Shown here: piece by piece, positions 1 through 6,919 of the stretch
Layout: each line of letters opens with the position of its first letter
Numbering within the stretch: the first letter of the stretch is position 1
Source of the DNA: an uncultured Bacteroidales bacterium
GTDB lineage: Bacteria; Bacteroidota; Bacteroidia; Bacteroidales; Bacteroidaceae
Assembly (NCBI GenBank): GCA_902788865.1
Contig: CADALZ010000016.1
Span: 1-53,704, forward strand
DNA length: 53,704 bases
Direction: 5' to 3'
Position numbers and translations under genes: made by a program
The notes under the pieces: model-generated
What the model saw: the letters and a program-made list of their open reading frames with translations, nothing else
Database searches by the model: none
What the model was told of the DNA's origin: nothing

Positions 1-389
1 AACAACCTTAAGCATGGCGGTTGTAAGCCCATTTTTGCATGTTTGCATGTTTTAATTTTTTAATCTTACGGCGTAGCCGTATTATGTGCCAGCCCTCACA
101 ATAATCCCTCCCCCCGTGGGGGAGGCTAGGAGAGGGAACGCGGACTGCATAGGATGTATGCAATGCTGTGTGACAGCCCTCACCTGACCTCTCCCAGAGG
201 GAGAGGGATCGAGAGTGGAAGCCTCTCCCAAAAAGGAGAGGGACTGATTCGGGAACTCCTTTTGCATATTTGCATTTTTGAATTTTTTAATCTTACGGCA
301 CAGCCGTAAAGCATTTTTGCATTTTTGAATTTTTTAATTTTTGAATTTTACGGCGTAGCCGTATTGATTTTTTAATTTTACAAAGTATC
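1..389. other. Repeat-filled intergenic region before the HU-like gene
   Basis: No convincing gene is present. The stretch holds A/T runs and several small palindromes with TACGGC / GCCGTA arms: 67-81, 293-309 (7-bp arms) and 349-363. It also holds a composite repeat at 67-208 and a further hairpin at 222-241 with arms CCTCTCC / GGAGAGG. The short minus-strand open frame here is made only of repeat sequence. The T-rich stretch just before 390 shows no clear TAnnTTTG promoter box. Confidence 0.7.
67..208. repeat. Composite intergenic repeat, copy A
   Basis: It begins with the TACGGC-GTA-GCCGTA palindrome (67-81). A C-rich/G-rich hairpin follows at about 109-126, then a spacer containing GCATAGGATG. 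It ends in a hairpin with 8-bp arms CCTCTCCC (188-195) and GGGAGAGG (199-206) around AGA. The same order of parts recurs at 3178-3350 and, with a decayed first palindrome, at 5026-5149. No transposase or target duplication is visible. Confidence 0.8.
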
Positions 390-983
390 ATGAGTATCAG
401 AGTAACTGCAAAACAAACAATGATGAAAGTCGGCACTATGGCCGGAACTTATCGCTACGTGCTCCAGGCACAACTGTACAACAAGCTGGCGGAAGCCAAG
501 GTGATCAAGGAGGCTGCATTGCGCAGCGGTATCGCACAGGGCACTATCAACGCCTCATGGGCTGCCATCGGCGAGGTGATCAAGGCATGGGCCACCGAGG
601 GCCACAGCGTTGCCATTCCAGGACTGGGCACCATGCGTTTCGGTGTGCGCGCCTCTTCTGTGGCCGAGGTATCGGAAGTGAGCACCGGACTGATCAAGAC
701 GCGCCGCGTGATCTTCACGCCTAACGTGGACATCAAGGACGAACTGAAGAACACGAGCATCAACATCACTTGCTACGACAAGGATGGCAACATCGTGAAG
801 CAGGTGACCAGCGATGACGACGGCAGCGTGGAGGATAACGAGAACGGCAACGGTAACGAGAATGGCGGCGAGAACGAGAACACCGGCGAGAACGAGAACA
901 CCGGTGAGAACGAGAACACCGGCGGCTCTAGCACCACAGGCGGTTCTGAGGATAATCCTGGCGGCGAAGGGGGACTTGGATAA
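390..983 (+). CDS. HU/IHF-like (HU-HIG type) DNA-binding protein
   Basis: This 197-residue protein has an HU-like fold over residues 1 to about 125: a helical N-terminus, then the segment GHSVAIPGLGTMRFGVRA matching the HU beta-arm region, and an arm containing TRRVIFTP. The C-terminal ~55 residues are a low-complexity Asn/Glu/Gly tail with three GENENT units. HU-HIG proteins of Bacteroidales usually sit just before a smalltalk peptide and often an amidase gene. Here the smalltalk peptide follows at 1450 but no amidase does. The role is probably DNA binding or nucleoid-associated, and the specific target is unknown. The ATG at 390 is the natural start. Confidence 0.88.
   Translation: MSIRVTAKQTMMKVGTMAGTYRYVLQAQLYNKLAEAKVIKEAALRSGIAQGTINASWAAIGEVIKAWATEGHSVAIPGLGTMRFGVRASSVAEVSEVSTGLIKTRRVIFTPNVDIKDELKNTSINITCYDKDGNIVKQVTSDDDGSVEDNENGNGNENGGENENTGENENTGENENTGGSSTTGGSEDNPGGEGGLG
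867..920 (+). repeat. Three tandem 18-bp units inside the HU-like gene
   Basis: Three in-frame copies of an 18-bp unit, beginning GGCGAGAACGAG and differing by one base in the third, encode GENENT repeats. Copy-number slippage would change the tail by six residues without a frameshift. Confidence 0.85.
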
Positions 984-1449
984 ATTGAGAATTGAGGATT
1001 ATTTAGTTTAGAGTTTAGAGCTATTTAGTTTAGGGTTTAGAGTTATTTATTAATTGAGAATGGAGGATTGAGGGTTGAGGGATTATCATCTGGGCGGTGT
1101 TCCCTCATCCCTGCGGGTGGCGTTCCCTCACCTGACCTCTCCCAGAGGGAGAGGGATGTGGGGGACCCCTCCCCCCATGGGGGAGGTGGGGAGAGGGCAA
1201 ACACTGCGCAGCCTAATCACTCAATTATCGTGCAAGTCGAACGCAGAGCAAAGCTTGCTTTAGCTCTGCAGAGGCGCCGCCGATAATCAACGCAGTTAAT
1301 TCTCAATTAAACTTCGTTTGATTTTGCTCACGTTCGGCAGAGCTGATGCAAGCATCACTCTGCTCTCACTCAATCGCAAAATTCTCAATTCTCAATCCTC
1401 AATTTATTTAAATTCTCAATTAATTTAACTTTATAAAAAACGTAGCAAA
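984..1449. other. Repeat-rich gap between the HU-like gene and the smalltalk peptide
   Basis: No gene is seen. The stretch opens with ATTGAGAATTGAGGATT-type words (984-1000) and closes with their inverted form (about 1381-1402). A copy of the CCTCTCCC-AGA-GGGAGAGG hairpin lies at 1136-1154, followed by a C-run/G-run hairpin near 1167-1185. Two further hairpins follow. One has arms GCAGAGC (1243-1249) and GCTCTGC (1263-1269). The other, at 1337-1363, is nearly perfect, with arms GCAGAG and TGATGC. The inverted outer words make this look like an insertion of a non-coding mobile or fold-back element, but no enzyme is encoded. Confidence 0.6.
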
Positions 1450-1554
1450 GTGAATAAGAAAGAGATATTTAAGTACGTGGTACAGCTGGCCATTGCCATA
1501 CTGACTGCCATCGGCACTACGCTTGGCGTCACATCGTGCATGTCGATTCTGTGA
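1450..1554 (+). CDS. Smalltalk peptide (34 residues, GTG start)
   Basis: The GTG at 1450 opens a 34-codon frame ending at the TGA at 1552-1554. The product starts MNKKEIFKYVVQLAIAIL and contains GTTLGVTSCM. This is the pattern of Bacteroidales smalltalk proteins: a short basic start, one hydrophobic helix, then a TSCM-like cysteine near the end. Its position after an HU-HIG gene supports the call. It may be a membrane-inserted or lipidated peptide, and its function is unknown. The GTG start is the only plausible one in frame, so it is easily missed. Confidence 0.8.
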   Translation: MNKKEIFKYVVQLAIAILTAIGTTLGVTSCMSIL

Positions 1555-1583
1555 CCCACAGAAAGAAAAATACAGAATAATGC

Positions 1584-1612
1584 TTGTTAATTAAAAATAA
1601 GGATTATCTTTG
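1584..1612 (+). promoter_or_regulatory. Bacteroidetes sigma-ABfr promoter for the propeller gene at 1649
   Basis: The -7 box TATCTTTG (1605-1612) matches TAnnTTTG. A TTG at 1584-1586 lies 18 bp upstream as the -33 element. Transcription would start near 1619 and leave a ~30-nt leader before the ATG at 1649. This argues against an alternative TTG start at 1610, which lies inside the box. Confidence 0.75.
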
Positions 1613-1648
1613 CAACACTTATATTTTAGAACTAAAAAAAGTATTATC

Positions 1649-2587
1649 ATGAAAAAGACAATTCTTGTGATGGCCTTGGCTGCCATGACGCTGGGCCTGA
1701 AGGCTCAGCAACAACAGCAGCAGCCACGCGTGACAAGCATCCTCGAAGTGCTGGACACGCAGACGGGCGCTCGCCGCGTGGTGCGTGAGTTCAACGGAAC
1801 CATAGAGGCTCCCAACTGGAGTAAGGATGGCAAATGGCTGGTGTATAACAGCGGCGGACACATCTACCGCATCTCTCCCGACGGCACTGGCGAGGTGGAG
1901 CTGGTGAATACGCACTACCTTTCTCGCTGCAACAATGACCATGTGCTGAGTGCCGATGGCAAGTACATAGCCGTGAGTACCAGTCCGAGTAGCAACGGCG
2001 GTGGCTCTTACGTCTATATCATCTCTCTGGATGGCAAGGAGCTGCCAAGACTGGTGACTCCATCAAGCCCCAGCTATCTGCATGGTTGGAGCCCTGATGG
2101 CAAGACGCTGGCTTACTGCGCCTTCCGTGACGGTGGCAAGATACGCGATATCTACACCATGAATGCCGATGGCACTGGCACTGAGAAGCGACTGACTACG
2201 GCTGACGATCTGGATGATGGTCCGGAGTACTCTCCAGACGGCCGTCATATCTGGTTCAACAGCGTGCGCAGCGGTTTGATGCAGGTGTGGCGCATGAATG
2301 CCGATGGCAGTCAGCAGACGCAGATGACATTCGATGAGACGCGCAATGCGTGGTTCCCTCATGTGTCTCCAGACGGCAAGCAGGTGGTTTATATCACCTA
2401 TCACAAGGGCGACTTGCAGCCTAATCAGCATGTGGCTAACAAGAACGTGGAACTGTGGCTGATGCCTGCTGAGGGCGGACAGCCTAAGAAGATGGTGGAG
2501 CTCTTCGGTGGACAAGGCACCATCAACGTGAATTCTTGGGCACCAGACAGCCGCTATCTGGCTTTCGTAAGCTACAGACTGAATTGA
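1649..2587 (+). CDS. Exported TolB-type (PD40) beta-propeller protein
   Basis: The 312-residue product has a signal peptide at residues 1-19 (MKKTILVMALAAMTLGLKA) followed by a Q-rich run. The rest is WD40-like PD40 repeats typical of TolB C-terminal propellers: W-S-K-D-G-K-W, SPDGTGE, WSPDGKTLAY, SPDGRHIWF, SPDGKQVVYITY, WAPDSRYLAFVSY. No peptidase or other catalytic domain follows, so it is a stand-alone periplasmic propeller, probably for protein or ligand binding. The ATG at 1649 is chosen because it begins the signal peptide and fits the promoter. A terminator follows at 2611. It is unrelated in blade type to the PQQ-like propellers downstream. Confidence 0.85.
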   Translation: MKKTILVMALAAMTLGLKAQQQQQQPRVTSILEVLDTQTGARRVVREFNGTIEAPNWSKDGKWLVYNSGGHIYRISPDGTGEVELVNTHYLSRCNNDHVLSADGKYIAVSTSPSSNGGGSYVYIISLDGKELPRLVTPSSPSYLHGWSPDGKTLAYCAFRDGGKIRDIYTMNADGTGTEKRLTTADDLDDGPEYSPDGRHIWFNSVRSGLMQVWRMNADGSQQTQMTFDETRNAWFPHVSPDGKQVVYITYHKGDLQPNQHVANKNVELWLMPAEGGQPKKMVELFGGQGTINVNSWAPDSRYLAFVSYRLN

Positions 2588-2610
2588 TTATCAGTATAAG
2601 GGTTAAAACT

Positions 2611-2646
2611 ATAAAGGCAGGAGCGTGGCTTCTGCCTTTATTTATT
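2611..2646 (+). terminator. Rho-independent terminator after the PD40 propeller gene
   Basis: A 10-bp stem pairs 2611-2620 (ATAAAGGCAG) with 2632-2641 (CTGCCTTTAT) and is followed by a T-rich tail. Confidence 0.7.
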
Positions 2647-2656
2647 TCTCGCAATT

Positions 2657-2744
2657 GCGTACCTAAAGGCACGCATTCAATGGGCGGGCATTTATCCAGC
2701 CATTGACATGGCTGGCTACCATATAAGATGCCTACGGCACCATC
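2657..2744 (+). repeat. Dispersed direct repeat with CCAGCCAT palindrome, copy 1
   Basis: The unit runs from GCGTACCTAAAGGCACGC through the palindrome CCAGCCAT-TGAC-ATGGCTGG (2696-2715) to CATC. It is about 95% identical to 3025-3111, with four small differences. Confidence 0.85.
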
Positions 2745-2773
2745 CTCAACAACATGTTTTAATGTTTTAATTT

Positions 2774-2859
2774 TACGGCGCAGCCGTATTATGTGCCAGC
2801 CCTCACCTGACCTCTCCCAGAGGGAGAGGGAACGCAGCGTGTTGAGGTGTTACCTCAAC
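2774..2859. repeat. Composite intergenic repeat, internally deleted copy B
   Basis: It starts with TACGGC-GCA-GCCGTA (2774-2788) and jumps directly to the CCTCTCCC-AGA-GGGAGAGG hairpin (2811-2829). It ends with the palindrome GTTGAGGT / ACCTCAAC (2841-2859). The middle section present in copies A and C is absent. Confidence 0.8.
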
Positions 2860-3024
2860 AATATTATAAAATGCAAAAATGCAAAGATTAAAAAATTAAA
2901 AGATTGGAGGGGGGGATGTAAGCCCCAGAGGGCGTAATAGGGTAGCCAGCCATGTCAATGGCTGGGTAATATGGATGCTATGTAGAGGCAGCGTGCCGTA
3001 GGTACGCAACGTATTGGGGAGGTA

Positions 3025-3111
3025 GCGTACCTAAAGGCACGCATTCTATGGGCGGCATTTATCCAGCCATTGACATGGCTGGCTACCATATATGATGCCT
3101 ACGGCATCATC
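3025..3111 (+). repeat. Dispersed direct repeat with CCAGCCAT palindrome, copy 2
   Basis: Second copy of the unit at 2657-2744, carrying the same CCAGCCAT-TGAC-ATGGCTGG stem-loop (3064-3083) and the same boundaries. Confidence 0.85.
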
Positions 3112-3177
3112 TTTTTGAATCTTATGGCTCCGCCGTATTGCATATTTGCATGTTTTAATTATATTATTTTTGAATTT

Positions 3178-3350
3178 TACGGCATAGCCGTATTATGTGC
3201 CAGCCCTCACATATTATCCCTCCCCCCTTGGGGGAGGTTAGGAGAGGGAACGCGACCTGCATAGAATGAATGCATTGCTTTGTGCCAGCCCTCACCTGAC
3301 CTCTCCCAGAGGGAGAGGGAACGCAACTTGTTGAGGTAAACACCTCAACA
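3178..3350. repeat. Composite intergenic repeat, full copy C
   Basis: This is the most complete copy. The order is palindrome TACGGC-ATA-GCCGTA (3178-3192), C-run/G-run hairpin (about 3221-3238), spacer, hairpin CCTCTCCC-AGA-GGGAGAGG (3300-3318), and terminal palindrome TGTTGAGGT / ACCTCAACA (3329-3350). Confidence 0.82.
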
Positions 3351-3543
3351 ATATTAAAATATTATATTATAGCATTAAAAAAATAAATACTGCATGGGGC
3401 GTAATAAGGTAGGGCTTATAACAATTATAACAATAACAGTTTATTTTTTGCCAATATATACCCTCTAAACACTAAGATTATTTTTTTAATTTTTTAATCT
3501 TTTAATCTTTTAATTTTGCGGCGTACCGGCAACGCCGGTAATT

Positions 3544-4119
3544 TCATCCAAACACGCTCTTTACTAGCGCATAAAACTCCTGGTAGGCGGGGGTGTCTCT
3601 GAGGTCGGAGAGGGCATCGGCAAGGCCGTGATAGTGCCATGCATGCTCGGCTTTATCCTTGACGTTGAAGAGGTTCCAAATCTCATCGCCTATTACGGCA
3701 TAGTCGCGCGCAATGGCCCGCATGTTGGAGAGCTTATCGCCCATGGCCACCACCTTAACGTCACGCTCGGCACCCTTCAACAGATTGATGGCAAAGGTCT
3801 TGCGATCATGCCACGTGTCTGACGCATCGCCCTCCAGAGGCACATCGCTCTCATGCGCCACCAATAAGGCCACACGCTCGCCAAACAGTTCTTGCAACTC
3901 AGCTACGGTGACATCAGTGTCTTCTACCGTGTCATGCAGCGCAGCAGCTGCCAGCAGTTCTTGATCGCTGGTCATAGTGGCCACGATGGCCATGGCCTCC
4001 ATGGGATGCACGATATAGGGGAACCCCTTGCCCTTGCGCTCTAAGCCCGCATGCGCCTGCACGGCAAAGCAGATGGCACGATCGAGCAGCGAGGTATCTA
4101 TCTTCTTCTCTTTCTTCAT
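3544..4119 (-). CDS. Small HD-domain hydrolase, SpoT/Mesh1-like
   Basis: The 191-residue protein carries the HD-hydrolase signature of RelA/SpoT and Mesh1: QAHAG (H23), RKGKGFPYIVHP (H38), LHDTVEDTD (H62, D63, E66, D67) and MGDKLSNMR (D128, N132). It lacks synthetase, TGS and ACT domains. The family hydrolyses (p)ppGpp, and some members hydrolyse NADPH or related nucleotides, so the exact substrate is inferred. The start codon lies 1 bp after the GH16 stop, so the two are probably co-transcribed. A 7-bp hairpin sits just past the stop. Confidence 0.82.
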   Translation of the reverse strand: MKKEKKIDTSLLDRAICFAVQAHAGLERKGKGFPYIVHPMEAMAIVATMTSDQELLAAAALHDTVEDTDVTVAELQELFGERVALLVAHESDVPLEGDASDTWHDRKTFAINLLKGAERDVKVVAMGDKLSNMRAIARDYAVIGDEIWNLFNVKDKAEHAWHYHGLADALSDLRDTPAYQEFYALVKSVFG

Positions 4120-4120
4120 C

Positions 4121-4930
4121 TTAAGGCTTCTTTTGGAATACTCTCACGTAATCTACCTCCATGGTGAGAGGCAAAGCGGTATAGTCAACGCCCTGCTGAC
4201 CACCCCAGTCGCCACCGAAGGCCAGATTGAGGATAGGGTAGAAGGCGTAGTGATAAGGCCAAGAAGAGTGGCCGTTGCCCTCGTTCTGGAAGGTGAAGAG
4301 CACCTCACCATCGACGAAGAACTGCAGCTGATCTGGCGTCCACTCGCAAGCATAGGTGTGGAAACTGCCCTCGGCACCAGGATAGAGCTTGCTCTCTCCG
4401 CGCTGCGTACCCTTGACATGGTTGTAGTCCTCGCAGTGGATGGTAGAGTGCACATAGTCGGGATGGAAGCCCACCTCCTCCATGATGTCTATCTCGCCGC
4501 AGACAGGCCAGCGGCCTTCGCCCTTGACGGGCATCATCCAGAAAGCAGGCCAGGTGCCCAGTCCGGTAGGCAGCTTGATGCTGGCCTCGAAATAGCCGTA
4601 GAGCCATCCCTCGTTGCGATGCGCATAGACGCGTCCGCTGAAGATGCTGTCGCCCTCTTGGAAGCAATGGATTTTCAGCGTGCCATCGGAAATCTCGGTC
4701 ACACGCTTACCATGGTGCTCACCATCCACATAGTTCTGCAGTTCGTGGTTCACCCATCCAGAAGGCTTCACCTCATGTATCCAGTCGGCACTCAACGTGG
4801 TGCCCTCATTAAACTCATCGTGCCACACCAATTCGTAGCCCTCTGGGGCTTCGATGGCAGGTTCCTGCGGTTTCTGGCTGCAAGCGGCCAAAGCCAAAGC
4901 AACGCTGATGATGATAAAAAAATGTTTCAT
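4121..4930 (-). CDS. GH16 family glycoside hydrolase lipoprotein
   Basis: The 269-residue product begins with a lipoprotein signal (MKHFFIIISVALALAACSQ, lipobox LAAC, lipidated C17). The GH16 catalytic motif GEIDIMEEVGF gives nucleophile E146, D148 and acid/base E151. W-rich substrate-cleft segments (TWPAFWMMP, WLYGYFEASIKLP) surround it. The family cleaves beta-1,3/1,4 glucans or galactans. Laminarinase or lichenase activity is the most likely, but the fine specificity is open. The ATG at 4930 is chosen because it begins the signal peptide; the open frame continues 35 codons upstream without a better start. The likely location is the cell surface or periplasm. A weak minus-strand -7 box (TATCTTTA) lies at 4958-4965. 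Confidence 0.9.
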   Translation of the reverse strand: MKHFFIIISVALALAACSQKPQEPAIEAPEGYELVWHDEFNEGTTLSADWIHEVKPSGWVNHELQNYVDGEHHGKRVTEISDGTLKIHCFQEGDSIFSGRVYAHRNEGWLYGYFEASIKLPTGLGTWPAFWMMPVKGEGRWPVCGEIDIMEEVGFHPDYVHSTIHCEDYNHVKGTQRGESKLYPGAEGSFHTYACEWTPDQLQFFVDGEVLFTFQNEGNGHSSWPYHYAFYPILNLAFGGDWGGQQGVDYTALPLTMEVDYVRVFQKKP

Positions 4931-5025
4931 ATCTTGGTTTCCTTTAGTTTCGTGGCCTAAAGATAGGGTTTTTTTTCTTAGGTTGCTTTTTTTTCCATTG
5001 AAATCTGAGATAAAATGCCTATTTT

Positions 5026-5180
5026 TACGGCTCACACTTATAATCCCTCCCCCCCCTTGGGGGAGGTTAGGAGAGGGAACGCCTCCTGCATAGGATGAGG
5101 GCGATGCTATGTGAAAGCCCTCACCTGACCTCTCCCAGAGGGAGAGGGATTGGTTTGGAAATCTCTCCCAGAGGGAGAGG
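5026..5180. repeat. Composite intergenic repeat, copy E
   Basis: It begins with a decayed TACGGC palindrome, then the C-run/G-run hairpin (about 5045-5065), the GCATAGGATG spacer and the CCTCTCCC-AGA-GGGAGAGG hairpin (5129-5147). An extra duplicate of the last hairpin lies at 5162-5180. It lies between the GH16 gene and the 3' end of trpS, where the hairpins might also help terminate trpS transcription. Confidence 0.78.
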
Positions 5181-5216
5181 GATTGGGTTATTACCTCACT
5201 AGCGAAACTTTAGTAA

Positions 5217-6203
5217 TTATTTACGGAATCCGATAATCTCTCTGACAGCCTTCAGGGTCTCTGAAGCGCTGGCACGAGCCACCTCGGCACCTTCGCGAGC
5301 CACCTTGTCGAGCAACTCGGTATTGGCGCTGTAGTCTTCTATCTTAGCGCGGATAGGAGCCACGATCTCACAGAGGTCGTGTGCTATCTGCTTCTTCAGA
5401 TCGCCATAGCGCAGCGTGCAGTTGTTCCACTGCTCATCGAAGTACTGGTAGGTATCTGGCGTAGAGGCGATGCTCAAGAAGGTGAACAGATTCTCTATCA
5501 CCTCTGGTTTAGGACTGTTGGGCTCTGTAGGGCCAGCATCGGTCACCGCCTTCATCACTTTCTTGGTGATGGTCTTCTCATCGTCGCGCAGATAGATACA
5601 GTTGCCCGTGCTCTTTCCCATCTTGCCGCTGCCATCGAGACCGGGCACCTTGAGCGCCTTCTCACCGAAGTAGAAATTCTGTGGCTCTGGGAAAAACTCC
5701 ACACCATAAATATTATTGAAGCGGCGGGCACACTTGCGCATCATCTCCATGTTCTGCTCCTGATCCTTGCCCACTGGCACCTTGTGTGCGCGATGCTGCA
5801 GCACATCGGCAGCCATCAGCGTGGGATAGGTGAGCAGACCGGCATTCACATTGTCTGGCTGCTGGCGAGCCTTCTCCTTGAACGTAGTAACACGTTCAAG
5901 CTCACCGAGATACATATTCATATTGAAGTACAGGTACAGCTCCAGCGTCTCTTTCACATCGCTCTGAATATAGATGGGGGCCTTCTGTGGATCTATGCCG
6001 CATGCCAGATATTCTGCCAAGATGGTGCGGGCACTGGCCTGTATGTTTTCAGGTTTGGGATGCGTGGTGAGCGAGTGCCAGTCGGCAATGAAGAACATAC
6101 ATTGATACTGGTCTTGCATAGCCACGAAACTCTTCACTGCTCCGAAATAATTGCCCAGGTGCAAGTTGCCTGTGGGGCGGATGCCGCTTACTACTTTTTC
6201 CAT
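5217..6203 (-). CDS. trpS: Tryptophan-tRNA ligase
   Basis: This 328-residue class I aminoacyl-tRNA synthetase charges tRNA-Trp with tryptophan. The HIGH-type motif appears as GIRPTGNLHLGN (residues 7-18) and the KMSKS loop as KMGKST near residue 195. Other conserved TrpS segments are IADWHSLTTHP, MNMYLGELERVTTFK, LLTYPTLMAADVL and VPVGKDQEQN. Length is normal. A clear minus-strand promoter lies at 6238-6270. The gene is divergent from the LysE-type gene at 6313. Confidence 0.96.
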   Translation of the reverse strand: MEKVVSGIRPTGNLHLGNYFGAVKSFVAMQDQYQCMFFIADWHSLTTHPKPENIQASARTILAEYLACGIDPQKAPIYIQSDVKETLELYLYFNMNMYLGELERVTTFKEKARQQPDNVNAGLLTYPTLMAADVLQHRAHKVPVGKDQEQNMEMMRKCARRFNNIYGVEFFPEPQNFYFGEKALKVPGLDGSGKMGKSTGNCIYLRDDEKTITKKVMKAVTDAGPTEPNSPKPEVIENLFTFLSIASTPDTYQYFDEQWNNCTLRYGDLKKQIAHDLCEIVAPIRAKIEDYSANTELLDKVAREGAEVARASASETLKAVREIIGFRK

Positions 6204-6237
6204 TGTCTTTTAATCTTAAGTATTTATATTTTGGTCG

Positions 6238-6270
6238 CAAAAATAGTGCAAATTGAGTGTAAAAGCAAAA
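6238..6270 (-). promoter_or_regulatory. trpS promoter
   Basis: Read on the minus strand, TATTTTTG (6245-6238) is a perfect TAnnTTTG -7 box. A TTTTG (6270-6266) lies 20 bp upstream as the -33 element. Confidence 0.8.
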
Positions 6271-6285
6271 TAATTTATAACTTTG
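6253..6285 (+). promoter_or_regulatory. Promoter for the LysE-type gene
   Basis: The -7 box TAACTTTG lies at 6278-6285. A TTG at 6253-6255 lies 22 bp upstream, slightly longer spacing than usual. It interleaves with the divergent trpS promoter. Confidence 0.65.
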
Positions 6286-6312
6286 CACGCTGAAAAAGGA
6301 AAATATTGCGTT

Positions 6313-6900
6313 ATGCCACTTTCACAACTACCTACATTGCTGCTTTATATCCTCATAGTGGGATATACCCCTGGGCCTGCCAACATCTACTCGCTCACGT
6401 GTGCCATGAAGTATGGACGCAAACAGGCGCTGATGATGTGGCGGGGACTGCTGACGGGCTTCACCATAGCAGTGATAGGCATGGCGGTGCTGTCGCATCT
6501 GCTGGGAGAGGCGCTGGGCGACTATGTGGCATATCTGAAATATCTGGGAGCGGCCTATATCCTCTGGCTGGCTTTCCAAATCTATCGTGAATCGGGAGCG
6601 AAGGTGAAGAGTGCCCGCCTCTGTACCTTCTGGTCGGGCCTGGTGATGCAGCTCACCAATGCCAAGATGCTGCTCTTCGACCTCACCGTGTTCAGTCTCT
6701 TCGTGCTGCCCTATTCCGACAGGCTCATAGACATGTTTCCCGTGGCTGCTCTGCTGCTGCTGGCGGGTCCTGGAGCCAATCTGCTGTGGCTGATGGCGGG
6801 CGACTATCTGCGTCACATCTTCGGCAAGTATCAGAAGCAGATAGATATCGTGATGGCCTTGCTGCTGGTGCTCTGTGCGGTGGTCATTCTGCTGAACTAA
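6313..6900 (+). CDS. LysE/RhtB-family amino-acid exporter
   Basis: The 195-residue membrane protein has about six hydrophobic helices. It carries the LysE/RhtB N-terminal signature GYTPGPANIYSLTCAMKYG followed by YLGAAYILWLAFQ and LTNAKMLLFDLTVFS. The family exports amino acids such as lysine, threonine or homoserine lactone across the inner membrane; the substrate here is unknown. The ATG at 6313 is preferred over an upstream TTG at 6283 that overlaps the -7 box. The serine-recombinase-like gene follows 19 bp downstream and is probably co-transcribed. Confidence 0.86.
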   Translation: MPLSQLPTLLLYILIVGYTPGPANIYSLTCAMKYGRKQALMMWRGLLTGFTIAVIGMAVLSHLLGEALGDYVAYLKYLGAAYILWLAFQIYRESGAKVKSARLCTFWSGLVMQLTNAKMLLFDLTVFSLFVLPYSDRLIDMFPVAALLLLAGPGANLLWLMAGDYLRHIFGKYQKQIDIVMALLLVLCAVVILLN

Positions 6901-6919
6901 TCCTTAAAATCGGACGGCA

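Larger units (their letters stand above)
2588..3543. other. Repeat-only intergenic region (~950 bp)
   Basis: No supportable gene is present. After the terminator the region is a patchwork of repeats. It holds an 87-88-bp direct repeat (2657-2744 and 3025-3111), with a partial inverted relative at about 2943-3010. It also holds two composite palindromic repeats (2774-2859 and 3178-3350) and A/T runs up to 3520. A hairpin TACCGGC-AAC-GCCGGTA (3524-3540) lies 3 bp past the stop of the minus-strand HD gene. Open frames here consist only of repeat sequence. Confidence 0.75.

Noticed and set aside
2728-3264. Short plus-strand frames in the repeat region
   Set aside because: They consist of palindromic repeat sequence and lack promoters or domain features.
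3178-3350. Possible CRISPR array in the repeat-rich region
   Set aside because: Repeats are palindromic and irregularly spaced, have no uniform spacers, and there are no cas genes.
4028-4960. 310-codon plus-strand frame opposite the GH16 and HD hydrolase genes
   Set aside because: It is antisense to two well-supported genes and its translation shows no recognisable domain; it reflects base composition.
5379-6293. 304-codon plus-strand frame opposite trpS
   Set aside because: It is a shadow of trpS, which has full synthetase motifs and a good promoter.
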